Source: Vibrio navarrensis (GTDB lineage: Bacteria > Pseudomonadota > Gammaproteobacteria > Enterobacterales > Vibrionaceae). Taken from it: a stretch of DNA of 64,000 bases. The translations under genes were made by a program, and so were the position numbers. The notes under the pieces were generated by a model. The model did not search any database and was not told where the DNA came from. It saw nothing but the letters and a program-made list of their open reading frames with translations. Below, in pieces: positions 26,333-35,347 of the stretch. Numbering within the stretch: the first letter of the stretch is position 1; each line of letters begins with the position of its first letter. The DNA lies in contig NZ_CP065219.1 in assembly GCF_015767675.1 (NCBI RefSeq), positions 116,140 through 180,139 of the forward strand. The letters run 5' to 3'.

Positions 26333-27475
26333 TCATTTGTTCATGGCTGCTTTTACGCGCTTGACGGTTGAACGCCCTTTACCTGTAAATTCTGCGGTTT
26401 GGTTGATAGAGCGTCCACGTTCTAAACTGGTGACAATATCAGAGTGCTTTACAAGAAAGTCGTCAGTGCTGACCGTAGTTCCTTTAGGCCGACCAAACTT
26501 ACCGCTTTCGCGTTGGGTTAGCTTGATGCCACGTTTGGAGGCTGCGAGGCGTTTTTCTTCATATTTCCAACGGCCTGTAACAATGAATCGCTCCGCTTTG
26601 TTGAAGGGTTCTAGGTTGTTGGTCAGCTTGGTAAATTCCGCTTTCAATCGCTTCAATGATTTGTCATCAAGTACCAGGTATTCTGTGTGCGACCCAATAC
26701 TAGCTAAATGATTGTTGTAACGATGAAAAACATACTTTTCAACGTGACCACAATTCGCAACTTTGCGCAAAACAGTGCTTTTTATTACCGCTTTACCAGT
26801 GGCTTTTTCTAGATCGAGTACCGTTTCTTTCAAGCGTTCCTCTGGCTCTCTCGATGTTCTCCCAACCTTGTGAATAACGCTGTTATCCTCTAGCTTGTAC
26901 TCAAACAGATACAGTGATGCTTTGAGAATGGCTTGCTGGCGGTGCGCCTCAATTTCGAGCCAAGCGCGATGCTTTGTGCCGTGTTCGATTGCTTCACGCA
27001 AGGTGTGAACGCGCATTTGTAATGTGTTACGCATCCACTGGCTAAACCCTAGTAGTGGTAAGCTGCCAAGGATGGTTCTCGCGGTATCGGTAAAGATGAG
27101 GTTATCTGTCCAGTCGTCACGGCTAAACAGTTCTTGTTTGGCTGTACGTGTAAAGCGATGTAATCCAGACTTCCAATGTTGAAACACGTTTGGCGACTTG
27201 CTATCCGCTTGATAGCCGTCCTTTAAAGCGTCGATAATCTCTAATGGATAGTTGAGGTGAAAGTGATGCCATGCGGGTATCTGCGGGATCTCATTCATAG
27301 ACTCGTTACAAGTCTCGCCGTCATGTCTAAAGTGAGCCGCTTTCGTTTTGCCTTTCACCGCAATTAATGGACACTGGCAGAAAGGGCAAGCTAAATCACC
27401 CTTGCCTGACTTCTGCGAGTCAATGTGATGAAAGTTGCCTTCTGTATCTTTGCCAAGGCTTAAATATAAAGACAT
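26333..27475 (-). CDS. GIY-YIG-like nuclease with CoiA-like zinc domain and C-terminal HTH
   Basis: A 380-residue three-part protein. Residues 28-56 form a zinc motif (C30-x2-C33 with H48 and H51 in KAAHFRH), resembling the N-terminal part of CoiA-like competence proteins. The middle (about 185-275) resembles the T5orf172/GIY-YIG fold: LYLFEYKLEDNSVIHKVGRT then EPEERLKE, with the Tyr, Lys-Val-Gly-Arg and Glu pattern. The end (about 330-380) is a resolvase-like helix-turn-helix (GRSINQTAEFTGKGRSTVKR). It stands alone between a hypothetical gene and an integrase relic. A DNA-processing role is inferred. Confidence 0.75.
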   Translation of the reverse strand: MSLYLSLGKDTEGNFHHIDSQKSGKGDLACPFCQCPLIAVKGKTKAAHFRHDGETCNESMNEIPQIPAWHHFHLNYPLEIIDALKDGYQADSKSPNVFQHWKSGLHRFTRTAKQELFSRDDWTDNLIFTDTARTILGSLPLLGFSQWMRNTLQMRVHTLREAIEHGTKHRAWLEIEAHRQQAILKASLYLFEYKLEDNSVIHKVGRTSREPEERLKETVLDLEKATGKAVIKSTVLRKVANCGHVEKYVFHRYNNHLASIGSHTEYLVLDDKSLKRLKAEFTKLTNNLEPFNKAERFIVTGRWKYEEKRLAASKRGIKLTQRESGKFGRPKGTTVSTDDFLVKHSDIVTSLERGRSINQTAEFTGKGRSTVKRVKAAMNK

Positions 27476-27639
27476 ATATCACCATACTTTTTTGAACCTA
27501 GTTTGATTGTAGTTTATATGGGTTCAATTAAGTGTGCAAATTTTAACCTTGTTTCTAGCAGTCGCGTTTTCCCCCAAAGCCAGCTAATCCGTCTGATACC
27601 ATAATCAACACGGCCTAAAGTCGTTGTGTGTGTATTTCT

Positions 27640-28136
27640 GACTCTACGAGGAAAAGGATGAGATTTACCTCAGAGCATCGTTATGCAAGCGAAGAAAGCC
27701 CCGTTCTATCTGGTTAAGTAAATTAGCCAAGCAAATGATTCAAGAGTGGGTTGACTATCGAAAGTCGCACCAATGGGCGACAACGTTTGACGACTCCTAC
27801 CAACAGCTTAATCCCCTTAGCAAGCTAGTGCTGAATAATCGAGGACGCAGCTACAGTATGAAGCGCAAGACAAGAATCAACCATGAAGGTGAGCAAGTAG
27901 ATTATCAAGCTTGTGATGTGCTTGAGTTGATGATTAGAAATGTGTATCAACGTGTCGGGTTAAAGGGCTGTAGTAGTCATACAGGGCGCAGGTCTTATGG
28001 AACGAACATGAATGCTAACGGGGTTGATTTAAGCGCAATACAAAGGGCGCCTGGACATAGCGACCCGTCTATGAGCTTGGAGTATATCGACATTTCAGCT
28101 AACCAATTATCTAAAGCGGCTGAATTAGCACTGTAG
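27640..28136 (+). pseudogene. Tyrosine recombinase (integrase) relic
   Basis: The C-terminal catalytic part is present: SSHTGRRSYGTNM (HxxR box), the GHSDPSMSLEYID segment with the His and the nucleophile Tyr. The N-terminal part is gone. Upstream, AKKAPFYLV is in another frame and a one-base shift near 27715 separates it from the 133-residue frame beginning at 27735. The gene is thus both truncated and frameshifted. It points to an old genomic island or plasmid integration. Confidence 0.75.
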
Positions 28137-28147
28137 TTATAACAATG

Positions 28148-28192
28148 TTGACACCTTGGTTGAAAGCTGTACAATCAATATTGTTATAACAA
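28148..28192 (+). promoter_or_regulatory. Promoter and operator of the MazEF-type operon
   Basis: TTGACA (28148-28153) and TACAAT (28170-28175) are 16 bases apart. A perfect palindrome TTGTTATAACAA follows at 28181-28192, with a related half site near 28138-28146; these are likely binding sites of the antitoxin. Confidence 0.7.
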
Positions 28193-28215
28193 TGTATGCA
28201 CTGTGAGGTTGAGAT

Positions 28216-28470
28216 ATGCGCACTCAAGTACGAAAAATTGGTAACAGTCTTGGCAATATAATTCCTGCGGCTTTCATTAAGCAGTTAGGGCTTGTCGAGG
28301 GTTCTGATATAGAAGTTAAAGCCGATGGTAAAAAGATCACTATCGAACCAATCAAGCGACCGAAGAAACGCTTTCCGTTCAGCGAAAAAGAACTTCTGAA
28401 CGGCTTAGATGCTCATACGGCACATGCTGATGAATTAGCAGTTGTTTCTGGTAAGGAGCTAGGCGAGTAA
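28216..28470 (+). CDS. MazE/PemI-type antitoxin (AbrB fold)
   Basis: An 84-residue antitoxin. The N-terminal swapped-hairpin AbrB domain is clear: VRKIGNSLGNIIPAAFIKQLGL then EGSDIEVKADGKKITIEP. The charged C-terminal tail would bind the toxin. The stop overlaps the start of the toxin gene by one base (TAATG). The operator lies upstream. Confidence 0.9.
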   Translation: MRTQVRKIGNSLGNIIPAAFIKQLGLVEGSDIEVKADGKKITIEPIKRPKKRFPFSEKELLNGLDAHTAHADELAVVSGKELGE

Positions 28471-28823
28471 TGGCTCAGTACATCCCTAAACGTAATGACA
28501 TTATCTGGTTAGATTTTGAGCCAGTGAAAGGCAAAGAAATTGGCAAGTACCGTCCAGCACTTGTCCTTTCAAGTAAAGAATACAATCAGCAAACGGGGCT
28601 ACTTATCTGCTGCCCGATTAGTACCAGTATTCGAGGTCAGGCTACGGAAGTTCCAGTAAACAACCTAGATAAGCCGAGTGTAGTGGCGGCTAGTTTGATT
28701 CAAACCTTATCTTGGAAAGATCGAAAAGCGAAGAAAATTGTCACTGCTGAAAATGGTGTGATGGAGGATGTTTTGCTTCGAATTATCCCGTTAATTGGGG
28801 CTGAGGCTTTATTTGAAGAATAG
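28470..28823 (+). CDS. MazF/PemK-type toxin
   Basis: A 117-residue endoribonuclease of the PemK/MazF family. Signatures are RNDIIWLDFEPVKGKEIGKYRPALVLSS (shown as positions 8-35, with the Arg of the active site region), LLICCPISTSIRG (Thr near the active site) and ASLIQTLSWKDRKA. Length is standard. It is coupled to the antitoxin and followed 11 bases later by a third gene. Confidence 0.92.
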   Translation: MAQYIPKRNDIIWLDFEPVKGKEIGKYRPALVLSSKEYNQQTGLLICCPISTSIRGQATEVPVNNLDKPSVVAASLIQTLSWKDRKAKKIVTAENGVMEDVLLRIIPLIGAEALFEE

Positions 28824-28834
28824 CGAGGTAAAAC

Positions 28835-29092
28835 ATGTCTAAGTATTTGGATGTAGATAAAGCTAAAACAGTTAGGAAAATTATCCTCTGGGGTAAAGTT
28901 GATACTCAAGCGGTGATCACTGGTAAGCAAGCGGCTGAGCGCTTTAGTAGTTGGAATAAAATTGGTTACACACCCTACGAAGTAGCAAAGGTTGCAAATG
29001 GTGATTTGGAGATTACAGATAGTGTTTTTGAAGCTCTGATCAAAGATGCGAATGCTTACGCACAGTTAGAGACTAAAGGAGACACAGTTTGA
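28835..29092 (+). CDS. Third gene of the MazEF-type operon, unknown
   Basis: An 85-residue protein that I do not recognise (KYLDVDKAKTVRKIILWGKV, AAERFSSWNKIGYTPYEVAK). GAGG precedes its ATG by 7 bases and it lies 11 bases after the toxin gene, so cotranscription is likely. Sequence suggests a small soluble protein. It may be unrelated cargo or a modulator; there is no direct evidence. Confidence 0.65.
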   Translation: MSKYLDVDKAKTVRKIILWGKVDTQAVITGKQAAERFSSWNKIGYTPYEVAKVANGDLEITDSVFEALIKDANAYAQLETKGDTV

Positions 29093-29109
29093 ACGAATTA
29101 ATGACAATG

Positions 29110-29312
29110 GTGGCTACCCAAGTCGGTTGCTGATCAATATTCGTTTAAACTATCTCTCACTACTATCGGCTATCAGGAGGTCAAACGTGACTCGTCATCA
29201 AAAATCACATGCCTCTCTGCTAGTGCCTCAAAGGCATAAAGATTTCACATTTGTCACGAACGTGTCGTCATCTTCGGCGAAATGAATTCTAAAAACAGCC
29301 GAGGAATATCGG
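29110..29312 (+). repeat. Left-truncated second copy of the MITE-like element
   Basis: About 200 bp closely matches 15629-15826, starting GTGGCTACCCAAGTCGGTT and ending GAGGAATATCGG. The 32-codon GTG-started frame is open in both copies (here 29187-29285) although many residues differ; both begin with the same six residues and end SSAK. The left inverted repeat is missing. Confidence 0.8.
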
Positions 29313-29360
29313 ATCCAGAGCTATTGGTTACACTTTTTACTGTCAATGTGGTACTGGTGA

Positions 29361-29842
29361 ACGTTTACTATTCGTACCTTACTCGTTCACGGTGCACGAG
29401 CTGTCATTACCACAATTGGTGATAAACAAGATAGGTTGAGTCAGTGGTGTCGCCAAATAAAGGAAAGACGAGGACTAAACCGAGCGATTGTGGCACTTGC
29501 AGCGAAGAATGCTCGCATCATCTGGTCTTTACTCCACAATCAAACCGAATATGAGAACTACGCTGCTTAGCCTCTAAAAGCACTAAGCAGCGTTATTAAG
29601 AGTTAAACCCACCGGGTCATTGCAGACGCTAATGATGGAGATAGGTTAAGACCACTTGCGGAGAGCCTGTTAATGCGGCGGACACACTAGATGTCATCTA
29701 ACGAATAAGGCACCGCAGTCGCGTAAAGTCATCAGGGTCACGATATATGCGAATCATCGATAAGTAGACCGAATGTAGAGCGGCAGTCCAAAACCCATCA
29801 CTTGAAGTTTAGCGGATGTTTGACAACCGGGGGAATCCATGT
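29361..29842 (+). mobile_element. IS110-family (IS1111-like) 3' remnant abutting an attC
   Basis: From 29361 to the TAG at 29570 the frame encodes the C-terminal end of an IS110-family transposase (IRTLLVHGARAVI, LNRAIVALAAKNARIIWSLL). About 270 bp of non-coding sequence follows, then the attC begins at 29843 with its first bases missing. IS110 enzymes use a bridge RNA; in the IS1111 group it comes from the region after the gene. Members that insert into attC sites are known. The N-terminal part is gone. Confidence 0.78.
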
Positions 29843-29931
29843 AGCCGCGTTAAGGGGTGAGTGCCGCATAAACCAAAATCACCGCATACCCAAAATGCTA
29901 CGCGGCACGAATCCCTCTTAAATTGTTATAT
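29843..29931 (-). repeat. attC remnant (site 18)
   Basis: CCGCGTTAAGGGGTGAGTGCC at the left and CGGCACGAATCCCTCTTAAA at the right match the attC 3/11/13 type, ending in core GTTATAT. The left core is replaced by IS110 sequence and about 28 bp of the centre is missing. Confidence 0.88.
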
Positions 29932-30585
29932 TTTTTTACCTGAAAACAATGCAACACATCCTATAACATCCACCTTTACATCAGTAAAGTGCTCGTTTAA
30001 TGATGATATCAATGAGTCTAAGTCATCATTGCTATTGCAAAAGATCCCTTTTTTATTGTAAACACTCATCAATTTTTTAGCAAAAAAATTTAGTTTTATA
30101 CCCTTTCCTAAAATTGTGCTACCGAATAATAGTCCACTATCATTCAGATGATTCTTTAAATTCTTAAACATTATACTCTTGTCAGATATATTTCCAGGCA
30201 AACAATGAAGTAAATAATTAATACTAATTGAGTCAAATTTATCAATGTTTACTTCAATGGGCTCAAGTACATCTCCACAGTAAACTTCTGGTTGAAGATG
30301 ATTAATTGCTTTTGAAGTCGCATCCAGACTATTTTGATTCAAATCTAATAATGCAATGCGTCTTGTTGATTGAGGGAGAAAATTCTTAAGGTAATAGCCG
30401 GAACCAACACCAACATCTAAATGATTAGATGAAACAAACATTGAAAACTGCTCACTAATAAATCTGGTTGGACATTTCCAAAAATAGCTGTTTGATACTC
30501 CTAAAACCCAAATATCATATATTGAAAGCACTTTCTTCGAGTAAACAGCCTGCCCGGAAAATGTAGATTTTTTGTTCATTTCCAT
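29926..30585 (-). CDS. SAM-dependent methyltransferase (displaced cassette gene)
   Basis: A 219-residue class I methyltransferase. Motif I is LDVGVGSGYYLKNF (about 57-70), followed by an acidic end of strand 2 (ALLDLNQNSL) and motif II-like YCGDVLEPIE; the loop INYLLHCLPG is the motif IV/post-IV area. The TAA stop is formed within the attC, exactly as in the main array, so this is an integron cassette lying 19 kb from the others, in the same orientation. Substrate unknown. AT content is higher than in the tra genes. Confidence 0.87.
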   Translation of the reverse strand: MEMNKKSTFSGQAVYSKKVLSIYDIWVLGVSNSYFWKCPTRFISEQFSMFVSSNHLDVGVGSGYYLKNFLPQSTRRIALLDLNQNSLDATSKAINHLQPEVYCGDVLEPIEVNIDKFDSISINYLLHCLPGNISDKSIMFKNLKNHLNDSGLLFGSTILGKGIKLNFFAKKLMSVYNKKGIFCNSNDDLDSLISSLNEHFTDVKVDVIGCVALFSGKKI

Positions 30586-30656
30586 TTCATACAGTTATAA
30601 AACATCAATATTAAATTTACACTAAAAAATATAGCTCACATATCTTACCAGAGAAG

Positions 30657-31929
30657 AAGGGCGCGAATGAGCTTTGTAACAATCATGTAAACAGAAGCTC
30701 GGTTCTGTATTTATAGTCCCATGCCGCCTTATTCATTTTCCTTGGCACGGACTCTTTACCTTCTGATTTCCTAAATAAGTTCTGCACAAAGCGGCGACAA
30801 CAAGCCATATTCAACACCGAGTCACCAGCATGCATTTGCTGTTCGTCTTCTTTATAAATGACATCCAACGCCCAATGTTGTTGGTTCTCTATTTGCCAAT
30901 GTTTTCTCGAAGCTTGCGCGGCTAACTCTAAGCTGATGTGATCTGTACATACATAGTATGACGTCTCATAGCTTCCTTTATCACCGACAGTTCGATCTCT
31001 GACTACGGCAACGATGCTCTTCACCATCGACCATTTTTCCCTAAGAGCCGCGCTAAAGTTGGCTGGCAGCGTATAGACTTCACGAACTTCCGTGCGACCA
31101 TGTCCTTTGTTGTGCGTAGCGTAAAACGCTTGCTTTTCTTGTGGCAATGCCCAATAAGCCTGGAACTGTGCATCGATGTCATTCAGCAGTGCTGACTGGT
31201 TTTTTTTGACCTGAACTAACATATTGCCGCCCTTATCAACGACTTTTTGGAGCGTTTCCACCTGACAATGAAGGGCATCAGCCGTCAGCAAACAATCCGT
31301 GATATTTAACGCATCGAGCAGGCTTCTGATAGCATCGATCTCCTTACCTTTTCCTTCACAGGGTCCCTTTTCCTTCACAGGGTCCCTTTTCCTTCACAGG
31401 GTCGATGAGTAAGAACCAATCCTTGGTCAACCTCAAACGCGGATACCATATAAAGCGGGTTATCCAGCTTACTCGCCTTTGCTCCTTTGAGGACTTTGCC
31501 ATCCACACTGATGATAGGTAACTCACTGTTTATACGGTGCTCATTCACCCAACCGACCATGGCATCTAGAAGCGTTTCAGGCACAATCGCTCGCATGATG
31601 GCCGCAATATTATGACGAGTAGGTATACCATTTTTATAGGGTAAATGCTGGCGTAGCCAATCCAGATTACCCTCTCCAAAGTCTTTGATATCAGTCCATT
31701 TATTCTGGCCACAAAGCATGGAAGAGATGACAAGGAAAGCGACTTCAATAACGGGGTAGGCTTGATTGATGTGCGAGCGGGTGTCACATACTTTGTCTAA
31801 GTGTTTGATGATGATCATTTCATGTAACCAGTAGTTAAGAATGAAAGATCTAATCGATATAATACCAGGAAGTTCAATCGGATATAAAAAGTCTCACAAT
31901 TTCAGTAACTGAAGTTCGATCCCGCCCTT
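30657..31929 (-). mobile_element. ISAs1-family element with disrupted transposase
   Basis: Imperfect inverted ends AAGGGCGCGAATGAGCTT (30657) and, inverted, AAGGGCGGGATCGAACTT (31929) bound the transposase frames. No target duplication is apparent. It borders the methyltransferase cassette on its upstream side, removing that cassette's left partner site. Confidence 0.75.
30683..31818 (-). pseudogene. ISAs1-family transposase, frame broken by a 19-bp triplication
   Basis: The N-terminal frame (31818-31375) and C-terminal frame (31378-30683) together form an ISAs1 transposase: PIISVDGKVLKGAK carries the first Asp, LLTADALHCQ the second, and RKHWQIENQQHWALDVIYKEDE the Glu. They are separated by three tandem copies of CCTTTTCCTTCACAGGGTC (about 31353-31404). 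A single copy reads in frame as HRPCEGKGKEIDA; the two extra copies add 38 bases and shift the frame. Confidence 0.92.
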
Positions 31930-32182
31930 ACTATTGGCTAAAGCGTCCAACGGTGATTAATTCAGAACAGTCAAACTTCGCTGCTTGATCTGTGAAGCTC
32001 ACGTTATAGTGATTAATCTGTAACATTTAAAATTAGTATGCCTTTTAAAGCTTGTAAAGTATACTAAAAGTGCAAGGTTGAGCATTGAGCATGTAGTTAG
32101 TATTGCAATTAGATAATTGAGGGGATAAAGAAGAGCCATAGCCACTACCCTCACGCTAATTATGTCTTTAAGAAGTAGAGAT
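31930..32182 (+). other. Intergenic stretch upstream of the lipoprotein gene
   Basis: About 250 bp of AT-rich sequence between the ISAs1 end and the lipoprotein start. Several TATAAT-like words are present but no firm promoter. No gene seen. Confidence 0.5.
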
Positions 32183-34057
32183 ATGAAATTCAAATCACCA
32201 TTTTTAGTTTTGCTTGTTTTAGTCGGTTGCGGAGGAAACGATGATAATAATATCACACCATCACAACCCAACCCTCCCTCTCCGAACCAAGGTATATCGA
32301 TTACCGATATCAGGCTTAAATCTGATCTTTATTCATCTCACCGAGAAAATGAGTATACAAGTCAAGATAGTTTGTTAGCACTAGCCTCAACAGATGGTGT
32401 GCTTGATGGGAGTCAAATATTTACTTGCTCGTGGAAAATTGGCGAGAAGAAAGTATCTGATAGTTGTAACTATACACTTTCAAAAGGAGAACATATTTTA
32501 CCGATAGAGGTTTCTATCAATCTCCAATATCATGACCAACCTTCTTCAACATTTACAAAGACTTTCCATAAAGCTTTTCCTATTGATCAAGTTTCAAATG
32601 ACTACAGTAAAGTAACTTTGTATAGCGATGGGACTATTCTCGAATGGGATCACATCTTAGATGGTTCAATGGCATACCAGGCTGTCGGACGATTTCAAAA
32701 GCTATCCGCTGTTGAAAATTCTGGGTTTAAAAAAATCTTTGCGACTCAATTCGCATTTGGTGGACTCAAGAGTAATGGAAACTTCTATATATGGGGACCT
32801 ATAAACCACAGTAATGACCACCTCTCCTTTATTAACTCCGAAGGAATTAAAGATATAAGGCTTTTAGACCATTACTTCGCTGTGTTGACAGAAGCGGGAA
32901 ATGTCTTTTTGGTTGGTAAAGATGATAAGGTTGAGAAATTACTGGTCAGCAGTGTAAACAGCATTTTTAGTAGCAACGAGAGTTTAGCTACTGAATCTGA
33001 TCAGGGAGAAACATGTATCTTCAACATAAAAAATGGCAGTAAGTCATGTTCAACCCTACTTGGTAGTGTTGTTAAGTTTTCCGAATTGAAAGACTCCTAC
33101 CTTGGCAATTATGCAATCTTAACTGACCAAAGCAATCTCTATCGCTGGGGTTTTCTTTCTAACTCACCAGCGGAGCAAGTCAGTGACGATGTTCTATCTC
33201 TAATAAATAATGATCATGCCTTTGCTTATATAACGCAAGACAATAGTGTTGGTGTATGGGGAAATAGCGCACACGGCGGAAGCTTCTCTTACGACTATTA
33301 TACCTTCGAGCAACAATATGTTGCTACGACTAAAACTTGTCGATTAGAAGAAGATTATTACGACGTTGATCCTGTTTGTGGGTGGCGCAAAAAGCAAGTC
33401 ACGATTCCTGCACATTATGAACCTGTAAAAAAGTCGACCAGTTATAACTTAGAGGTCCCTTTAACCAACGTTAAGTCAATTAATGCCGCATCTAATTCAT
33501 TTGCAGCAACTACATTTGATGACAAAGTGGTGACTTGGGGCAGTATCTTTACAGGCGGCAACATCTACTCTGAGTCAGTAAAACACGATCACAAGTTAAC
33601 CGATGTCGTAAACGTAGCTTCAAATGGTTATGGTTATTCTGCAGTTCTTTCCGATGGCACTGTTATTTCATGGCAAGGGATTTGGGATTTGGATGCAAAA
33701 GTCGAATTTGGTGAATACACCAAATTTTATTACTACGACAACAATCGGCCAAGTTATGTAGGTTTTTCAGATGTTGGGGGAGTCGATATATCCGGCAAAG
33801 CAGGAACACTCTTTTCTAATGAAGGAGCATACCTTTTTGTAAAAGATTATCAATCTACCGAACAACCATATGTGATGGTTAAGACATGGGGTTTTAAAGA
33901 AGCCGGCGGTAGTTATAGAAACCAAAAAATTTCAGCAAGAATAGAGAGGGTCGTCCCAGTTAACGCTGGTTTTGTTCTATATACCGACAATGGTGATATT
34001 TATATTCTTGAAGAGGAACTCCGCCTAAGATTGGTTGCTTCAGCACGTCCGTTTTGA
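32183..34057 (+). CDS. Lipoprotein with RCC1-like repeats
   Basis: A 624-residue predicted lipoprotein. The signal peptide MKFKSPFLVLLVLVGCGG has the lipobox LVGC with Cys16; an Asn/Pro/Ser-rich linker follows. From about residue 150 there are repeated blocks of the form 'S-x-G-x-x-x-x-W-G', for example SNGNFYIWGP, DNSVGVWGNS, DDKVVTWGS and SDGTVISWQG, each preceded by a strand ending in AV or AA-T, as in RCC1/BNR-type beta propellers. A Cys-containing insert near 390-410 (KTCRLEEDYYDVDPVCGW) is distinctive. The start at 32183 is preferred to 32162 because it gives the signal peptide. Function unknown. Confidence 0.8.
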   Translation: MKFKSPFLVLLVLVGCGGNDDNNITPSQPNPPSPNQGISITDIRLKSDLYSSHRENEYTSQDSLLALASTDGVLDGSQIFTCSWKIGEKKVSDSCNYTLSKGEHILPIEVSINLQYHDQPSSTFTKTFHKAFPIDQVSNDYSKVTLYSDGTILEWDHILDGSMAYQAVGRFQKLSAVENSGFKKIFATQFAFGGLKSNGNFYIWGPINHSNDHLSFINSEGIKDIRLLDHYFAVLTEAGNVFLVGKDDKVEKLLVSSVNSIFSSNESLATESDQGETCIFNIKNGSKSCSTLLGSVVKFSELKDSYLGNYAILTDQSNLYRWGFLSNSPAEQVSDDVLSLINNDHAFAYITQDNSVGVWGNSAHGGSFSYDYYTFEQQYVATTKTCRLEEDYYDVDPVCGWRKKQVTIPAHYEPVKKSTSYNLEVPLTNVKSINAASNSFAATTFDDKVVTWGSIFTGGNIYSESVKHDHKLTDVVNVASNGYGYSAVLSDGTVISWQGIWDLDAKVEFGEYTKFYYYDNNRPSYVGFSDVGGVDISGKAGTLFSNEGAYLFVKDYQSTEQPYVMVKTWGFKEAGGSYRNQKISARIERVVPVNAGFVLYTDNGDIYILEEELRLRLVASARPF

Positions 34058-34125
34058 TTTTTTGAAACTTAAGTGAGATCTAGCACCCTAATACAAAAAT
34101 AGTAACTATCCACCCGTGAGCTATT

Positions 34126-34156
34126 GACGTCGGTTTAGGCTAAAAATGCCGACGTC
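34126..34156 (+). terminator. Hairpin after the lipoprotein gene
   Basis: GACGTCGG and CCGACGTC form an 8-bp stem with a 15-base loop. No T-run directly follows, so termination is only possible. Confidence 0.4.
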
Positions 34157-34274
34157 TGATAATCTATTTTACTAGATGATGTTCGACGATTTCACGCGGC
34201 TAGTTATAAGCAGAGGTCTGCTGAAGCTTCGCCGTCTTGATAATTGAGAACATTCGCTCACGGAACTAGTCTCC

Positions 34275-34509
34275 CAGGGTGAGATCGTGAACATTTTTTA
34301 GTCAAAACAACTACCGATTTGACGATCATATTTAGTTGTGATCTTATGTTCTCTTTTTAGGGAGTACACCATGCACATTGACCATTTCAAAGAACACTTT
34401 CATTCGCTTAACGACAAACGACAAGGCGCTAAGATTACGTATTGCCTTTTTGAAGTGTTGTTCGGGTCTCTCTGTGCGGTTATTGCAGGTGCCAAAGGTT
34501 GGTTTGATA
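34275..34509 (+). pseudogene. ISAs1-family fragment (5' end and first 46 codons)
   Basis: CAGGGTGAGATCGTGAACAT at 34275 resembles an ISAs1-type terminus, and the frame from ATG 34371 encodes HFHSLNDKRQGAKITYCLFE then AVIAGAKGWFD, the usual ISAs1 transposase N terminus. The gene is cut at 34509 by the end of the second IS66 copy. It is a different element from the one at 30657. Confidence 0.85.
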
Positions 34510-35346
34510 GTATCCGCCCCATGAACCCACGGGGCGATATTGTTAGTGTTTGAAGTTCCAAGGCAGGAGTGCATCGATATCAGGTTCAGCTTTCGCTAAT
34601 TCCTGCATGCACTTGACCATGTAGTCGTAAAGGATAAGGCCGTTGGCTTTCGCTGTCTCGACGATACTGTAAAGCATCGCGCTCGCTTCGGCTCCATTGG
34701 GATTGGTCGAGAAGAGCCAGTTCTTTCTCCCAATAACCAGCGGTTTATTGCGCGTTCAGCTCGGTTGTTGTCTATCGATAAGTGACCCTCATCGATATAG
34801 CGGGTGAGCTTCGGCCACTGACCGAGCGTGTATTTTATCGCTTTACCCAGCGGGCTAGACTCAAGCACTTTCTGAGTTGTCATCCATTCATAAAGCTCAT
34901 CCAGTATCGGCTTAGCATGCTCTTGGCGCTCTGCTTTCCGTTTTTCGGCACTGGCACCTTTTAAGCGGGATTCTATTCCATAGAGTTTCTGGATTTTAGC
35001 CAATGCACTATCCGCTTTGCCTGACTTGCCTTTGCCTTGCAGCTTTTTCGCCTCCATGAACTTGCGCCGAGCATGCGCGAAGCAACCGACATTGGTGACG
35101 AGATGAAGCCCATCATAAACACCATAGCCATCGGTTTGCAGATACCCATCATAGTCGCCCAAGAAGGCAACGGGGCATGCCCTCGCGCGACTGTTTTGAT
35201 AGTCGTACAAGACGATATTTTTCACATTGGGGAGTGCGGCATCGGGCGAGTCTGCGCCCGAGCAGTAGAGCCACATGTAGCATTGCTTGTCTTCCTTGAG
35301 GACATTGAGCGGCGTTTCATCCGCCTGAACCACCGCTACAGCTAAT
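34510..35346 (-). mobile_element. IS66-family element, copy 2 (truncated)
   Basis: It begins with the same terminal sequence GTATCCGCCCCATGAACC as copy 1 but on the opposite strand, and breaks off inside tnpC at about 35346, where the 528-bp repeat block starts. tnpA, tnpB and the first part of tnpC are missing. Confidence 0.9.
34543..35340 (-). pseudogene. tnpC: IS66-family transposase TnpC fragment, frameshifted
   Basis: Starts in VQADETPLNVL and is nearly identical to copy 1 through NNRAERAI. There an A is lost (copy 1 has four, this copy three, near 34750), so the frame changes and the nominal product ends in foreign sequence. The native C-terminal coding (ending WNFKH at 34543) is still present out of frame. 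This copy has the uninterrupted C terminus that the MITE split in copy 1. Confidence 0.92.
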
Positions 35347-35347
35347 T

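Noticed and set aside
31999..32271. A 90-codon minus-strand frame overlapping the lipoprotein start
   Set aside because: It overlaps the signal peptide of a clear plus-strand gene and has no family likeness.
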